Positions 48,501-50,968 of a DNA stretch of 64,000 bases are shown here, one piece after another. The translations under genes were made by a program, and so were the position numbers. Under the pieces are notes generated by a model. It was not told the origin of the DNA. It was given only the letters and a program-made list of their open reading frames with translations, and searched no databases. Location: NCBI GenBank assembly GCA_011037195.1, contig JAAEAF010001497.1:124001-188000 (forward strand), in the 5' to 3' direction. Numbering within the stretch: position 1 is the stretch's first letter; each line of letters starts with the position of its first letter. The DNA is from Triatoma infestans. Its lineage: Eukaryota > Arthropoda > Insecta > Hemiptera > Reduviidae.

Positions 48501-50309
48501 TAGTATGTATGTATATGGTAAACATGGAGCTGTATCGTTTTCACTTTGAGTATATTTCTGTTTATATCAATTTATTTTCCTTCTAGTTAATACATACTTT
48601 TGCCAATTAATATTATTTTTTTAGTAGTATTCTAATACAGAACTATTTGTCATTTGTGACAGTATTTTTGTACATACCATCTTCTGAAAGTTTCTATTAC
48701 ATATTTAAAAAATTCAGTAATTGGTGTATCATTTTCAATTTGAGCCACTATAATTTGAAGTAAATTTGTTCAAAGAGTGACTTTACAGAAATAGATTTTT
48801 GAAATTTCTCGTCATTTTCTTTAAACTTAGAATGCGAACTGCAAAGATATACTATTCACTTTTATTTGAAACATTTTTCCGAAATTGAATATGAAGGGTT
48901 TCGAGGAATTTGTGCACCATTACATTTTAGTTTTTATTAAGTTTGAGTTTGCGCAATGCTTTGGTGTTTTTTTTTTTTTGTAACTGCCATTTATTGCCAG
49001 ATAACTATCACTTCTATATATACGTTGCAGCGATTGAGTCAAAATTTTCAAGTATTACTTTTGTAAGAGAAAGTAGTGTGAGTATATTACATCAGAATTT
49101 TTTTTTTAAGTCCTTGTCTATTAGGAAGCAGGCCAGGAAATACCAAACTGTTGTGAAGAATGTAGTTGATACGTGAGGGGATTGAACAAAAATAGGAAGG
49201 GGAATTTCAGATGTCTACCGATCGGGAAAAGGTAGCACTCCTTAGGAGGCGGATTTCATCGCCTTCACATAACCAATATAGTAAGTAGTTATAATATTAA
49301 AACTAAAGTACCACAAAACGCAAGACCTAAAATTTAAAGATTATATTATGCTTGTCTTTACATATAGTTTTATACATAGATTAGGTATTATTGTGGTTTA
49401 TTTTTCCTAAATTTTATTATTTTTGCCACAATTTTGGTACCTATCTCTTCCCCTTTCCTTTTCATATCTCCTGCAAGTGATCGCTTTCACCTTCTTGAGG
49501 AATATTAAACTATTTCAAGCAACAGAGACAATTTTTTGTTTTTAAATAAATTATTGTATCCCGAATTCAGAGAAAAGTGGGGGGTAAAGTTCCTCGTGAG
49601 TGGTTGCCATTGGATACGTATCTCACTCTGAGTTTTCAAATAACTCTAATTGTCACAAATGTAAATATTGTCACTAATTTCATATGTAAATATTTGTTAT
49701 ATTTATATATGAAATATGTTTATAATATTTTATACAATAATCTCGAAAGAAAGTCCTCAAGCACCCCCGGGATATCCAACTAAACGTACATTAGTCGCTG
49801 GAGCGCTTATTTTATAAGTGGCCGCGCGCCGTAAAATTGACTGAATAGCCAAGCCAAAGTCTTGGAATTAAAAAAAAAAATCAGAGAAAAGTAGACTTTT
49901 GACTTTGTAAAATTTAAATTTGTTTTGAAACTCTATATTTACGTGTTTCTAATTGGCTCTAAGAAGAATTTTTATTGAAAGTATTGAATCACCTAATCTA
50001 AGATATGAGCCACCATTAGCGCTCATTTTTTATATATGGCTCTAGAGCTTCGTATTTTTAGACACATTTTTAATTGAAAAAAAAAAAATATGTGTACCAT
50101 TACCATATATGTACCAATATTACTTTATACTAATGTACCGTAATGTATAAATTCCTACATACCCAGGCACTAGTTTTTGGTTTAGGACTGCTATCAGCAA
50201 TTCTGCTTCTAGATCTTCTAGATATTCTTTCAGGAGTTGAATCTTTTTCAGCGGAAAATGATTCGCTATCATATTTACCATCGGATAGTAGTTTTTTTTC
50301 GTCCGACAT
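182..50309 (-). CDS. CC2D2A: CC2D2A, ciliary transition-zone scaffold (28 coding exons, complete)
   Basis: Coiled-coil and C2 domain protein 2A belongs to the MKS/B9 module of the ciliary transition zone; in insects the expected sites are ciliated sensory neurons and sperm. Exons, first to last: 50163-50309, 45865-46053, 38919-39059, 38768-38845, 37675-37764, 37495-37594, 36236-36397, 35994-36135, 33789-33903, 33402-33685, 26095-26301, 25885-25978, 24677-24885, 23187-23435, 22904-23095, 22698-22815, 22420-22614, 20737-20921, 20546-20657, 19335-19528, 16093-16270, 15176-15313, 14901-15066, 13950-14068, 13475-13726, 6512-6741, 6301-6436, 182-370. All phases join and the total is 1536 codons plus stop, against about 1620 residues in human. 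Landmarks recognised against human CC2D2A as remembered include [38 protein letters not shown] and the C-terminal SIWVYVASL. Exon edges were read by eye, so a few could shift by some bases. Untranslated ends are not defined. Confidence 0.95.
700..3845 (-). mobile_element. Helitron, 3'-truncated, Rep coding region broken
   Basis: The minus strand encodes a Helitron Rep/helicase-like N-terminus in broken frames: 3436-3227 (basic leader, [20 protein letters not shown]), 3017-2247, 2092-1745 and 1796-711. The HUH signature is in [11 protein letters not shown] and the tyrosine motif in [30 protein letters not shown] and [18 protein letters not shown] are family-typical. The helicase half is missing, so the 3' end is lost near 700. 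The 5' terminus at about 3845 reads TCTTTATATATATAAAAATG, a typical Helitron start. It is inserted in CC2D2A intron 27 and has several frameshifts. Confidence 0.9.
3167..3420 (-). repeat. Basic repeat in the Helitron leader region
   Basis: About three imperfect copies of a ~65-base unit (key words CTTGCTTGCCTCTG and TCACTTGTTTCTGAAGCTCG) encode repeated Arg/Glu/Gln-rich text ([12 protein letters not shown]) at the amino end of the Helitron protein. Frames differ between copies, showing decay. Confidence 0.6.
3846..4215. repeat. AT-rich minisatellite next to the Helitron 5' end
   Basis: About nine degenerate copies of a roughly 38-42 base unit with the words AAATGAATTAAATAAAAATC and AAGTAACTCT. 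It begins exactly where the Helitron 5' terminus stops. Confidence 0.7.
4300..5950 (-). mobile_element. Non-LTR retrotransposon fragment: RT plus RNase H (R1/LOA/I-like)
   Basis: Minus-strand coding for the palm of a reverse transcriptase ([34 protein letters not shown]) at 5948-5325, followed by an RNase H C-terminus ([22 protein letters not shown]) at 4758-4363. The Cx-C..H-type tail is just after. RT and RNase H occur together in the R1/LOA/I group; exact clade assignment needs a tree. It is 5' truncated at a minisatellite and split into several frames, so inactive. Confidence 0.88.
5990..6275. repeat. 33-bp minisatellite beside a CC2D2A splice donor
   Basis: About eight copies of a ~33 base unit (GATAGGTATGTATGTGTGTA then GATAGTATACAGT), some with small insertions such as CCCG. 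It ends about 25 bases from the exon 27 donor at 6299-6300. The long ORFs read across it are only products of the repeat. Confidence 0.85.
6512..14068 (-). CDS. CC2D2A: CC2D2A exons 24-26, transglutaminase-like domain
   Basis: Exons 13950-14068, 13475-13726 and 6512-6741 encode about residues 1229-1428. [20 protein letters not shown] is the central helix, followed by [19 protein letters not shown] and [11 protein letters not shown]. The fold resembles the degenerate transglutaminase-like domain of this family. By eye the usual nucleophile-cysteine position, 15 residues before the LG glycine, is Ser (Glu in human), so catalysis is not expected. The last intron in the block contains the 472-codon nested gene. 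Confidence 0.93.
7680..7980 (-). mobile_element. Degenerate LINE reverse-transcriptase fragment
   Basis: Reading the minus strand gives [14 protein letters not shown], then [20 protein letters not shown], then [21 protein letters not shown] with stop codons. This matches the region after the FADD box in Jockey/CR1-like elements (KDLGVxxDxxLxFxxHI...KAxRxLGFVxR). Too decayed to classify further. Confidence 0.6.
8090..8345. repeat. Dispersed 3'-end-like repeat shared with 44130-44225
   Basis: The stretch CACAATAGACCTTC...GGTCGCGATGGAA...CAATCTATCTATCTATA recurs near 44130-44225 (CCACAATAGACCTCGCAATG and GGTCGCAGTGGAATGACTCG, then AATCTAATCTAAC). Such simple tails are typical of non-LTR 3' ends. 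Element type not determined. Confidence 0.5.
8455..8720 (+). mobile_element. tRNA-Glu-derived SINE
   Basis: The head has an A box (TGGTCTAGTGGCTAG) and B box (GGGTTCGATTCC); the anticodon loop CTTTCGT would read TTC (Glu). It is not a tRNA gene: there is no matching acceptor stem and a ~190 base body follows (GGCCGGAACTAAACGGCG, GTCTGGCAAGCCCTGGCTG) with a pyrimidine tail. Other copies are at 34012-34215 and, body only and reversed, at 15551-15650. Confidence 0.8.
9137..10022 (-). mobile_element. HINE-like dispersed element, near-complete copy
   Basis: Read on the minus strand it starts TCTGGTGTGAAACTCTCACA and CTACTTTCTCTTAC, passes through family words (AATTTTCCCGGGAAA, GGTGAAAACTC) and ends in the stem-loop CTTCCTCTTACTAGCAGCAA. 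Length about 0.88 kb, with no coding capacity. The short open frames inside (such as 9743-9324) are shared noise of the family. Confidence 0.75.
10288..11706 (-). CDS. Intronless 472-residue nested gene of unknown function
   Basis: A single open frame of 472 codons, by far the longest ORF in any intron here, lies within the CC2D2A intron between exons 26 and 25, on the same strand. The N-terminal ~200 residues look helical ([45 protein letters not shown]). A run of six Arg follows at 201-206, then a CRYC pair, then a Ser/Asn/Thr-rich probably disordered tail. No signal peptide, membrane span or transposase/RT motif was recognised. AATAAA overlaps the TAA stop, as in FAN1. The lack of introns suggests a retrogene or a fast-evolving, perhaps germline, gene. 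I do not recognise the family. Confidence 0.72.
   Translation of the reverse strand: MTELLPRLKRWLNNLQNLLTISCYGSRKNQVEQELSTTFEVIKEKSTDKLNDMLYTLRRDIKEAFYYLPSERPISKHAVLSPFEKVSLNLNILEETMKQAIYLKQSLTDGYEIDRNEILIKCKTIISIINCLRDDVFQSYLELSTSEKLALHQKDRQMSSIFTVLGMLETEVTNFMKSILPADPMTLIKPLIQTRMLPLNRRRRRRFDDFDTDRTVYQNTISFPVRRIQNYCRYCRPKEVVDVGLDPIVLDTAYQERASGDSVYITPAASRYPMLKLDSIPDSIRKTYITYTPNDEHITPIINQNIKFNNEFLDTIVERNKLPIIQGEEPTEYHDRISSSKTDLYGRSSTLYGDTVTDENESYNMKTARTSVNSVPAVETSNTEIKNKSLTDRPSLLQNQTSFSSSVTKLSKNDNFESLSNILDNNNKKLLTSDWNSNSDLNLYLNYRPSKINRPISLWHESANQLLYRSTK
12057..13135. repeat. Interrupted palindrome made of two inverted HINE-like pieces
   Basis: GAGCGCCAATAATATTGAAC at 12058 is mirrored by GCTCAATATTATTGGCGCTC ending near 13135; inner text (CAGATTCCTCAGAACCACCT versus AGGTAGTTCTGAGGAATC) is mirrored too. 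A reverse family end follows at about 13271-13300. It lies within the CC2D2A intron between exons 26 and 25, next to the 472-codon gene. Confidence 0.7.
14095..14880 (+). mobile_element. HINE-like dispersed element, partial
   Basis: A stem-loop end (CTTTCTCTGTACTGGTTGTA, 14103) is followed by a forward 5' start at 14232 (TCTGGTATGAAAAACTC...ACTTTCTCTTACTGCAG) and family interior to about 14880 (AACACAACCCTATCCCTCCC). It fills the CC2D2A intron between exons 24 and 23. Confidence 0.68.
14901..15066 (-). CDS. CC2D2A: CC2D2A exon 23, with a GC splice donor
   Basis: Encodes [20 protein letters not shown] through RYFRQIPPP, matching the human segment that ends RYLKPLNPP. The exon ends in phase 1 and the next base pair is GC (CCAG/GCAAGT), not GT. 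Joining that G to the AA at the start of exon 24 gives the family-consistent PPPE and keeps the frame open. The rest of the donor matches the consensus well, as is usual for GC-AG introns. Confidence 0.9.
15176..19528 (-). CDS. CC2D2A: CC2D2A exons 20-22, second C2 domain
   Basis: Exons 19335-19528, 16093-16270 and 15176-15313 encode about residues 1004-1173. Visible elements are [82 protein letters not shown] and [10 protein letters not shown], the expected strand order of the family's C-terminal C2 domain. The intron between exons 21 and 20 contains the Jockey-like LINE. Confidence 0.95.
15551..15650 (-). mobile_element. SINE body fragment
   Basis: Reverse-orientation body of the SINE seen at 8455: CAAGGCTTGCCAGATGGCGA and TAGTTCCGGCCTTC are the complements of its conserved words. 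The tRNA-like head is missing. Confidence 0.7.
16875..18145 (-). mobile_element. Jockey-like LINE with internal deletion
   Basis: Minus strand: a gag-like ORF1 start at 18145 ([19 protein letters not shown], then [12 protein letters not shown]) runs into a region with stops and abruptly into reverse transcriptase at about 17690 ([42 protein letters not shown]). The C-terminal region ([20 protein letters not shown]) ends at 16986. A poly(A)-like 3' end with AATAAA lies at about 16875-16900. Most of ORF1 and the endonuclease/finger part of ORF2 are deleted. Confidence 0.82.
18180..19334. other. CC2D2A intron sequence without recognised content
   Basis: AT-rich intronic DNA between the Jockey-like element and exon 20. 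No ORF over 60 codons shows family motifs and no repeat family was identified. Confidence 0.6.
19555..20312 (-). mobile_element. HINE-like dispersed element
   Basis: Reverse copy between CC2D2A exons 20 and 19, ending with GAGAAAGTCGTGTGAGTGTT and TTCATACAATTTTTTT at about 20312. Interior words CTTGATATTCCGTTTAG and CCAAATTTGAAGAAAATCG match other copies. Confidence 0.72.
20546..20657 (-). CDS. CC2D2A: CC2D2A exon 19, short exon hidden by an opposite-strand ORF
   Basis: This 112-base exon reads [20 protein letters not shown], then [17 protein letters not shown]. It matches the human segment with [12 protein letters not shown] and supplies the one base needed to complete the exon 18 glycine codon. 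It has a TTAAG acceptor and a GTTAAT donor. The stretch is covered on the plus strand by a longer but meaningless open frame (20502-20834), so length-based calling would miss it. Confidence 0.92.
20737..22815 (-). CDS. CC2D2A: CC2D2A exons 16-18, linker between C2 domains
   Basis: Exons 22698-22815, 22420-22614 and 20737-20921 encode about residues 800-965. [17 protein letters not shown] and [19 protein letters not shown] are strongly family-like. Exon 18 begins at an AAG acceptor and ends in phase 2 at a GG/GTAATT donor. That phase does not fit exon 20 directly, which is what exposed exon 19. Confidence 0.93.
21055..21300 (-). mobile_element. HINE-like dispersed element, truncated
   Basis: Stem-loop end at 21058 (CTTTCTCTTTCTGCTACTGT) and the word TTTTCACCGGAAATA, then interior text to about 21300. 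The other end is missing. Confidence 0.65.
21440..21720. repeat. Very AT-rich tract
   Basis: Almost pure A/T with ATA and TAT runs (21470-21715). The apparent ORFs there are low complexity. Confidence 0.6.
21900..22250 (-). mobile_element. LINE C-terminal fragment
   Basis: Minus strand encodes [20 protein letters not shown]...[16 protein letters not shown]...MYNSIR, the Cys/His-containing C-terminal end common in non-LTR ORF2 proteins. No RT domain remains. Confidence 0.65.
22904..24885 (-). CDS. CC2D2A: CC2D2A exons 13-15, N-terminal C2-like domain
   Basis: Exons 24677-24885, 23187-23435 and 22904-23095 encode about residues 583-799. The C2-like strands include [34 protein letters not shown] and AEIFIPIP, the arrangement seen in the family's first C2 domain. 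The following GWAYPLPN segment leads to exon 16. The intron between exons 14 and 13 holds the degenerate tandem array. Confidence 0.93.
23500..24180. repeat. Degenerate ~165-bp tandem array
   Basis: About four diverged copies of a ~130-165 base unit, recognised by recurring words CTGCGGG..ATCCCAG, AAGAACAACA, ACACTG, ACTACACGCAGG, GCAGGTGCTTCTAC and GACTAGCCA. Unusually GC-rich for the window. Related words recur at about 54950-55060 in FAN1 intron 3. Confidence 0.65.
24960..25860 (-). mobile_element. Two HINE-like fragments
   Basis: A fragment at 24960-25340 (CGAACTTGATATCCTATATG) and a second, beginning with the stem-loop TTTTTCTTACTGCTAGTAAG at 25530 and TTTTCACCAGAAATACTCG, running to about 25860 with a short GT run at 25660-25678. 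Both are within the CC2D2A intron between exons 13 and 12. Confidence 0.65.
25885..26301 (-). CDS. CC2D2A: CC2D2A exons 11-12, coiled coil
   Basis: Exons 26095-26301 and 25885-25978 encode about residues 483-582, a long Glu/Lys-rich helix ([18 protein letters not shown], then [19 protein letters not shown]) corresponding to the family coiled coil upstream of the first C2-like domain. The last codons, WKKKR, give way to a GTAATG donor in phase 0. Confidence 0.93.
26320..26660 (-). mobile_element. HINE-like fragment interrupted by a SINE
   Basis: Starts with the stem-loop end CACTTTCTCTTATTACTGTA at 26318 and carries interior words. The second-family SINE follows at 26665. Confidence 0.6.
26665..26885 (+). 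mobile_element. tRNA-derived SINE of a second family
   Basis: A tRNA-like head (TTAGCTCAGTGGTTAGCGCA; B box GGGTTCAAGTCC) with a different body (CGCCCTAGTAGCCTCACTAT, GACACTGCTTGGGGACC) and the 3' end AGATGTTGACGCGTCTTAAA plus A tail. The same 3' end recurs in the two arms of the palindrome at 61.7-62.6 kb. It is inserted within a dispersed-repeat copy. Confidence 0.72.
26886..27905 (+). mobile_element. HINE-like dispersed element, full-length copy with (CA)n
   Basis: Best copy in the window: 5' TCTGGTGTGAAACACTCACA then AACTTTCTCTTACTCCAG, two internal imperfect duplications, a (CA)n run at 27723-27772, then GGTGAAAACTCGATGTCGAA and the 3' stem-loop CTTCCTCTTACTAGGAGTAA ending GAGAAAGTAAAA. 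About 1.0 kb and non-coding. Confidence 0.78.
27723..27772. repeat. (CA)n microsatellite
   Basis: About 22 CA units after the word GAGCTATGCTGTG, at the same internal site as the runs at 28615 and 45497. Confidence 0.9.
27913..28800 (+). mobile_element. HINE-like dispersed element with (CA)n(TA)n
   Basis: Second tandem copy directly after the first: 5' ATCTGTGCCAAACACATACA, microsatellite 28615-28688, 3' remnant AAATAAGAGAAAGTAAAA near 28797. The stem-loop is eroded. Confidence 0.72.
28615..28688. repeat. (CA)n then (TA)n microsatellite
   Basis: CA run with one CG interruption passing into TA repeats. Confidence 0.9.
29271..30747 (+). CDS. Two-exon nested gene for a small single-pass membrane protein
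   Basis: Exon 29271-29480 (70 codons, donor GTAAAT) joins in phase 0 to exon 30373-30747 (acceptor TTCTAG), giving 194 residues. It lies opposite CC2D2A inside its intron between exons 11 and 10. Residues about 6-24 form a signal-peptide-like hydrophobic stretch. A soluble, helix-prone region of ~125 residues has two early Cys (31, 52). A clear membrane span at 153-175 ([19 protein letters not shown]) is followed by a short basic then acidic tail with two Cys. This predicts a type I membrane protein. The intron contains a truncated dispersed repeat. Family unknown; the start codon is the first ATG of the signal-like segment. Confidence 0.65.
29515..29860 (-). mobile_element. HINE-like fragment inside the nested gene's intron
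   Basis: Stem-loop end (CTCTTACTGCTGTAAGAAGA) at 29522 and family interior to about 29850, lying between the two exons of the small membrane-protein gene. Confidence 0.62.
30750..32000. other. CC2D2A intron, no recognised gene
   Basis: Open frames at 31122-31557 (minus) have no family motif and overlap in different frames. No TE domain recognised. Confidence 0.5.
32003..32530. repeat. Palindromic element A, ~190-bp arms
   Basis: Left arm about 32003-32205 and right arm about 32330-32530 are inverted copies with ~120 bases between (for example ACTTGTTGGTTGTATGTGGG versus CTCACATACAACCAACAAGT). Each arm carries the hammerhead-like sequence (32061-32097 minus; 32433-32469 plus). Confidence 0.82.
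32808..33215 (-). mobile_element. HINE-like element, short copy
   Basis: Stem-loop end CTTTCTCTTTCTACAGCGGT at 32810 and the complementary 5' end near 33175-33215 (GCAAGAGAAGCAGCAATATC, GGGTGTTTCAATCAGATTTT), with a deleted interior. Confidence 0.68.
33402..36397 (-). CDS. CC2D2A: CC2D2A exons 7-10, conserved RFLEDEGLY region
   Basis: Exons 36236-36397, 35994-36135, 33789-33903 and 33402-33685 cover about residues 249-482. [13 protein letters not shown] and FWFGEDG match the human [11 protein letters not shown]...RRWFGDDG stretch. [20 protein letters not shown] is the conserved block just before the coiled coil. The exon 10 donor is GTTAGT, leaving AA to be completed by the first base of exon 11. 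Confidence 0.93.
34012..34215 (+). mobile_element. tRNA-derived SINE, second copy
   Basis: Diverged copy of the 8455 SINE: GTTAGTCTAATGGCTAGC, then GGGTTTCATTCCC, GGAGCCGGAACTAAACGTCG and GTCTGGCAAGTCTTGGCCC. B-box changes make a working pol III promoter unlikely. Confidence 0.75.
34395..35805 (-). mobile_element. HINE-like element interrupted by a 28S rRNA fragment
   Basis: Family end at 34398 (stem-loop eroded; GGAGTTTTCACTGGAAATAC), 28S-derived DNA at 34548-35035, then family text resumes (GCATCAGACAGGAAGATTTC) and runs to the 5' end near 35800 (CAAGAGAAAGTGGTTTGAAT, GTTTCACATGAGATT). Confidence 0.78.
34548..35035 (-). pseudogene. 28S rRNA fragment (large-subunit pseudogene, about 490 bp)
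   Basis: Read on the minus strand it is insect-like 28S text: ACTTACTCGGTGAGGCGGAA, a GC-rich variable stretch, then CAGCGAGGATAGAAACGTCG, AAAGTTACCACAGGGATAAT, TGGCTTGTGGCGGCCAAGCG and GGCTCTTCCTATCATTGCG. Bases differ from the conserved core at several invariant positions and it has no flanking rDNA, so it is a dispersed fragment, not a gene. The minus ORF 34966-34742 is only rRNA text. Confidence 0.88.
36540..36790 (-). mobile_element. HINE-like fragment
   Basis: Stem-loop end CTTTCTCTCACTGCTGGTAA at 36542 with TTGAGTATCACCAGAAATAC and a short GT run at 36672. It stops near 36785. Confidence 0.68.
36800..37350. other. CC2D2A intron, no recognised content
   Basis: AT-rich sequence between two repeat fragments (the next, a forward 3' end, is at 37360-37485). 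Confidence 0.5.
37360..37485 (+). mobile_element. HINE-like 3' end fragment
   Basis: Only the last ~125 bases: GGACCTCAAAACGTGGATTT, CCGGTGAAAACTTAATTTCG and an eroded stem-loop. It ends about 10 bases from the CC2D2A exon 6 donor. Confidence 0.65.
37495..46053 (-). CDS. CC2D2A: CC2D2A exons 2-6, low-complexity N-terminal part
   Basis: Exons 45865-46053, 38919-39059, 38768-38845, 37675-37764 and 37495-37594 encode about residues 50-248. The region is mostly Ser/Lys/Glu-rich and probably disordered. Two stretches anchor it to the family: the basic [12 protein letters not shown] (exon 3) and GYNFF (exon 6), both with recognisable counterparts in human CC2D2A. Exons 2-5 all end in phase 0 and exon 6 in phase 1. 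The 6.8 kb intron before exon 3 contains the RTE-like LINE and several dispersed repeats. Confidence 0.88.
37770..38760. other. CC2D2A intron, nothing recognised
   Basis: No TE domain or long ORF. The plus ORFs at 38393-38714 overlap in two frames with no family motif. Confidence 0.5.
39100..39920. other. CC2D2A intron between exon 3 and the LINE
   Basis: AT-rich; no conserved ORF or repeat recognised. Confidence 0.5.
39923..43165 (-). mobile_element. RTE/BovB-like LINE, nearly full length, inactive
   Basis: Minus strand, 5' to 3': 5' region with [20 protein letters not shown] at 42834 (AP-endonuclease start), [21 protein letters not shown] at 42585, a linker rich in Lys/Arg (42174-41614), RT core (41363-40926: [58 protein letters not shown]), [13 protein letters not shown] near 40715, then [19 protein letters not shown] and [14 protein letters not shown] (40587-40174). 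It ends WLGHVQRME...[16 protein letters not shown] and a GAA-type tail at 39923-39945. Several frameshifts and stops make it inactive. Clade is inferred from motif style. Confidence 0.85.
43222..44040 (-). mobile_element. HINE-like element, complete reverse copy
   Basis: Stem-loop end TTTCTCTTACTGCAATTAAG at 43226, ATTTTCACCAGAAATATACG, a short GT run, and the 5' end GTAAGAGATAGTCGTGTGAG and GTTTCACAGTAGATT near 44035. About 0.8 kb. Confidence 0.75.
44255..45685 (+). mobile_element. Two forward HINE-like copies, the second with (CA)n
   Basis: A 5' end alone at 44262-44340 (TCTGGTGTGAAACACTCACA, AGACTTTCTCTTAC), then a longer copy from 44732 with the same start, (CA)n at 45497-45558, and the 3' end AACACAATTTGAGAATCTGG, CAATACTTTCTCTTACTATT, TAAGTAAGAGAAAGTAAAA. 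Confidence 0.76.
45497..45575. repeat. (CA)n then (TA)n microsatellite
   Basis: About 31 CA units followed by ATATATATA. The apparent Cys-Val ORF on the minus strand is this repeat. Confidence 0.92.
46430..46690 (+). mobile_element. HINE-like interior fragment
   Basis: Family words in forward order (GGCATTTCTGGTTGAAGGAT, TCCTGTCGGAAACTCGG) abutting the reverse copy that begins at 46693. Confidence 0.55.
46693..49110 (-). mobile_element. HINE-like element split by a Tc1 transposon
   Basis: Left part 46693-47088 (stem-loop TTTTCTCTTATTCCTAGAAG; family interior), Tc1 insertion, right part 48751-49110 ending GTAAGAGAAAGTAGTGTGAG and TATATTACATCAGAATTTTT. Removing the insertion restores a ~0.75 kb copy. 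Confidence 0.75.
47089..48750 (-). mobile_element. Tc1/mariner (DD34E) transposon with IR/DR ends, inactive
   Basis: Bounded by TA: CAGTGGCTCAAAGTGAAAAT at 47089 and its inverse TTTCAATTTGAGCCACTA ending 48750. Second copies of the repeat lie ~200 bases inside each end (about 47288-47311 and 48530-48551), the IR/DR arrangement. Transposase on the minus strand: [20 protein letters not shown] from 48369, a stop after [16 protein letters not shown] near 47915, [11 protein letters not shown] near 47635 and [14 protein letters not shown] near 47540, giving the D-D-E set across frameshifts. Confidence 0.9.
49111..50162. other. CC2D2A intron 1, promoter-proximal part
   Basis: AT-rich; one copy of the exon-1-flanking direct repeat at about 49595-49755. 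No coding content recognised. Confidence 0.55.
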
Positions 50310-50535
50310 ACTTCTAAATAAAAACTTAATTTTAAAAAGAAAACTTAGCGGTACTTGTTTATTGACCTGTTAAAATGTAGAACTGGAGCTTCTGTTTATT
50401 TTTAAAAATGGTTGCCAATGGATACGTATATATCTCACTCTTGAGTTTTCAAATATATACAATAATTAGCACAAATGCAATATATATGTATATGAAATAT
50501 GTTTGTAATATTTTCTACAATAATCTCGATATATT
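49595..50535. repeat. Direct repeats flanking CC2D2A exon 1
   Basis: 49595-49755 and 50403-50535 share GGTTGCCATTGGATACGTAT, GAGTTTTCAAATA, TATGAAATATGTTTATAATA and TACAATAATCTCGA in the same order and orientation. Exon 1 with the start codon lies between them. Confidence 0.75.
50163..50309 (-). CDS. CC2D2A: CC2D2A exon 1 (start codon)
   Basis: Begins at ATG 50309 with [17 protein letters not shown] and ends at a GTATGT donor after 49 codons in phase 0, joining exon 2 in frame. It is charged and serine-rich, as expected for the disordered N-terminus. Of all the exons it has the least support from homology; an upstream non-coding exon cannot be excluded. Confidence 0.75.
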
Positions 50536-50968
50536 ATAGTTTTTGAAAAGCTCGAAAGATATTGTAAATAACTTTTAACATTTTGAGGAAAATGTGAATG
50601 TATAAGATAACAATTGGATTAATTCAAATCATATTGTAATTTTCCAATCAATTTGTATGTCTGTGTTTTGACCTTCGTCACAAATGCTCGACAAGAAAGT
50701 TAAATTTTAACGAATTTTCCCCCCTCCCAGTTATCAGTGAAATGTTTATAAATGCAATTATATTACGCGCGTTTTTTGGCGGTTATGATAAGTGAAGGTT
50801 ATAACCAATCATGAAGTAAGTCAAGACTGTTGTTAGTTTAAGTGAAAAGTTTATTTGTAATGTTTGACAATTTTGTAACAGTGAACTCATATCATTCTGT
50901 GATACAAAATTGTCTAATTCTTGTATTGAACACTTACATTCCACTGAGAAAAGATAAGCTGAACAGCC
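50310..50968. promoter_or_regulatory. Shared CC2D2A/FAN1 divergent promoter interval
   Basis: Only 659 bp separate the two divergent start codons, so this interval must hold both core promoters and both 5' leaders unless a non-coding upstream exon exists. I see no convincing TATA box placed for either gene. One copy of a ~130-160 bp AT-rich direct repeat (50403-50535) lies inside; its partner is in CC2D2A intron 1. Confidence 0.6.
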
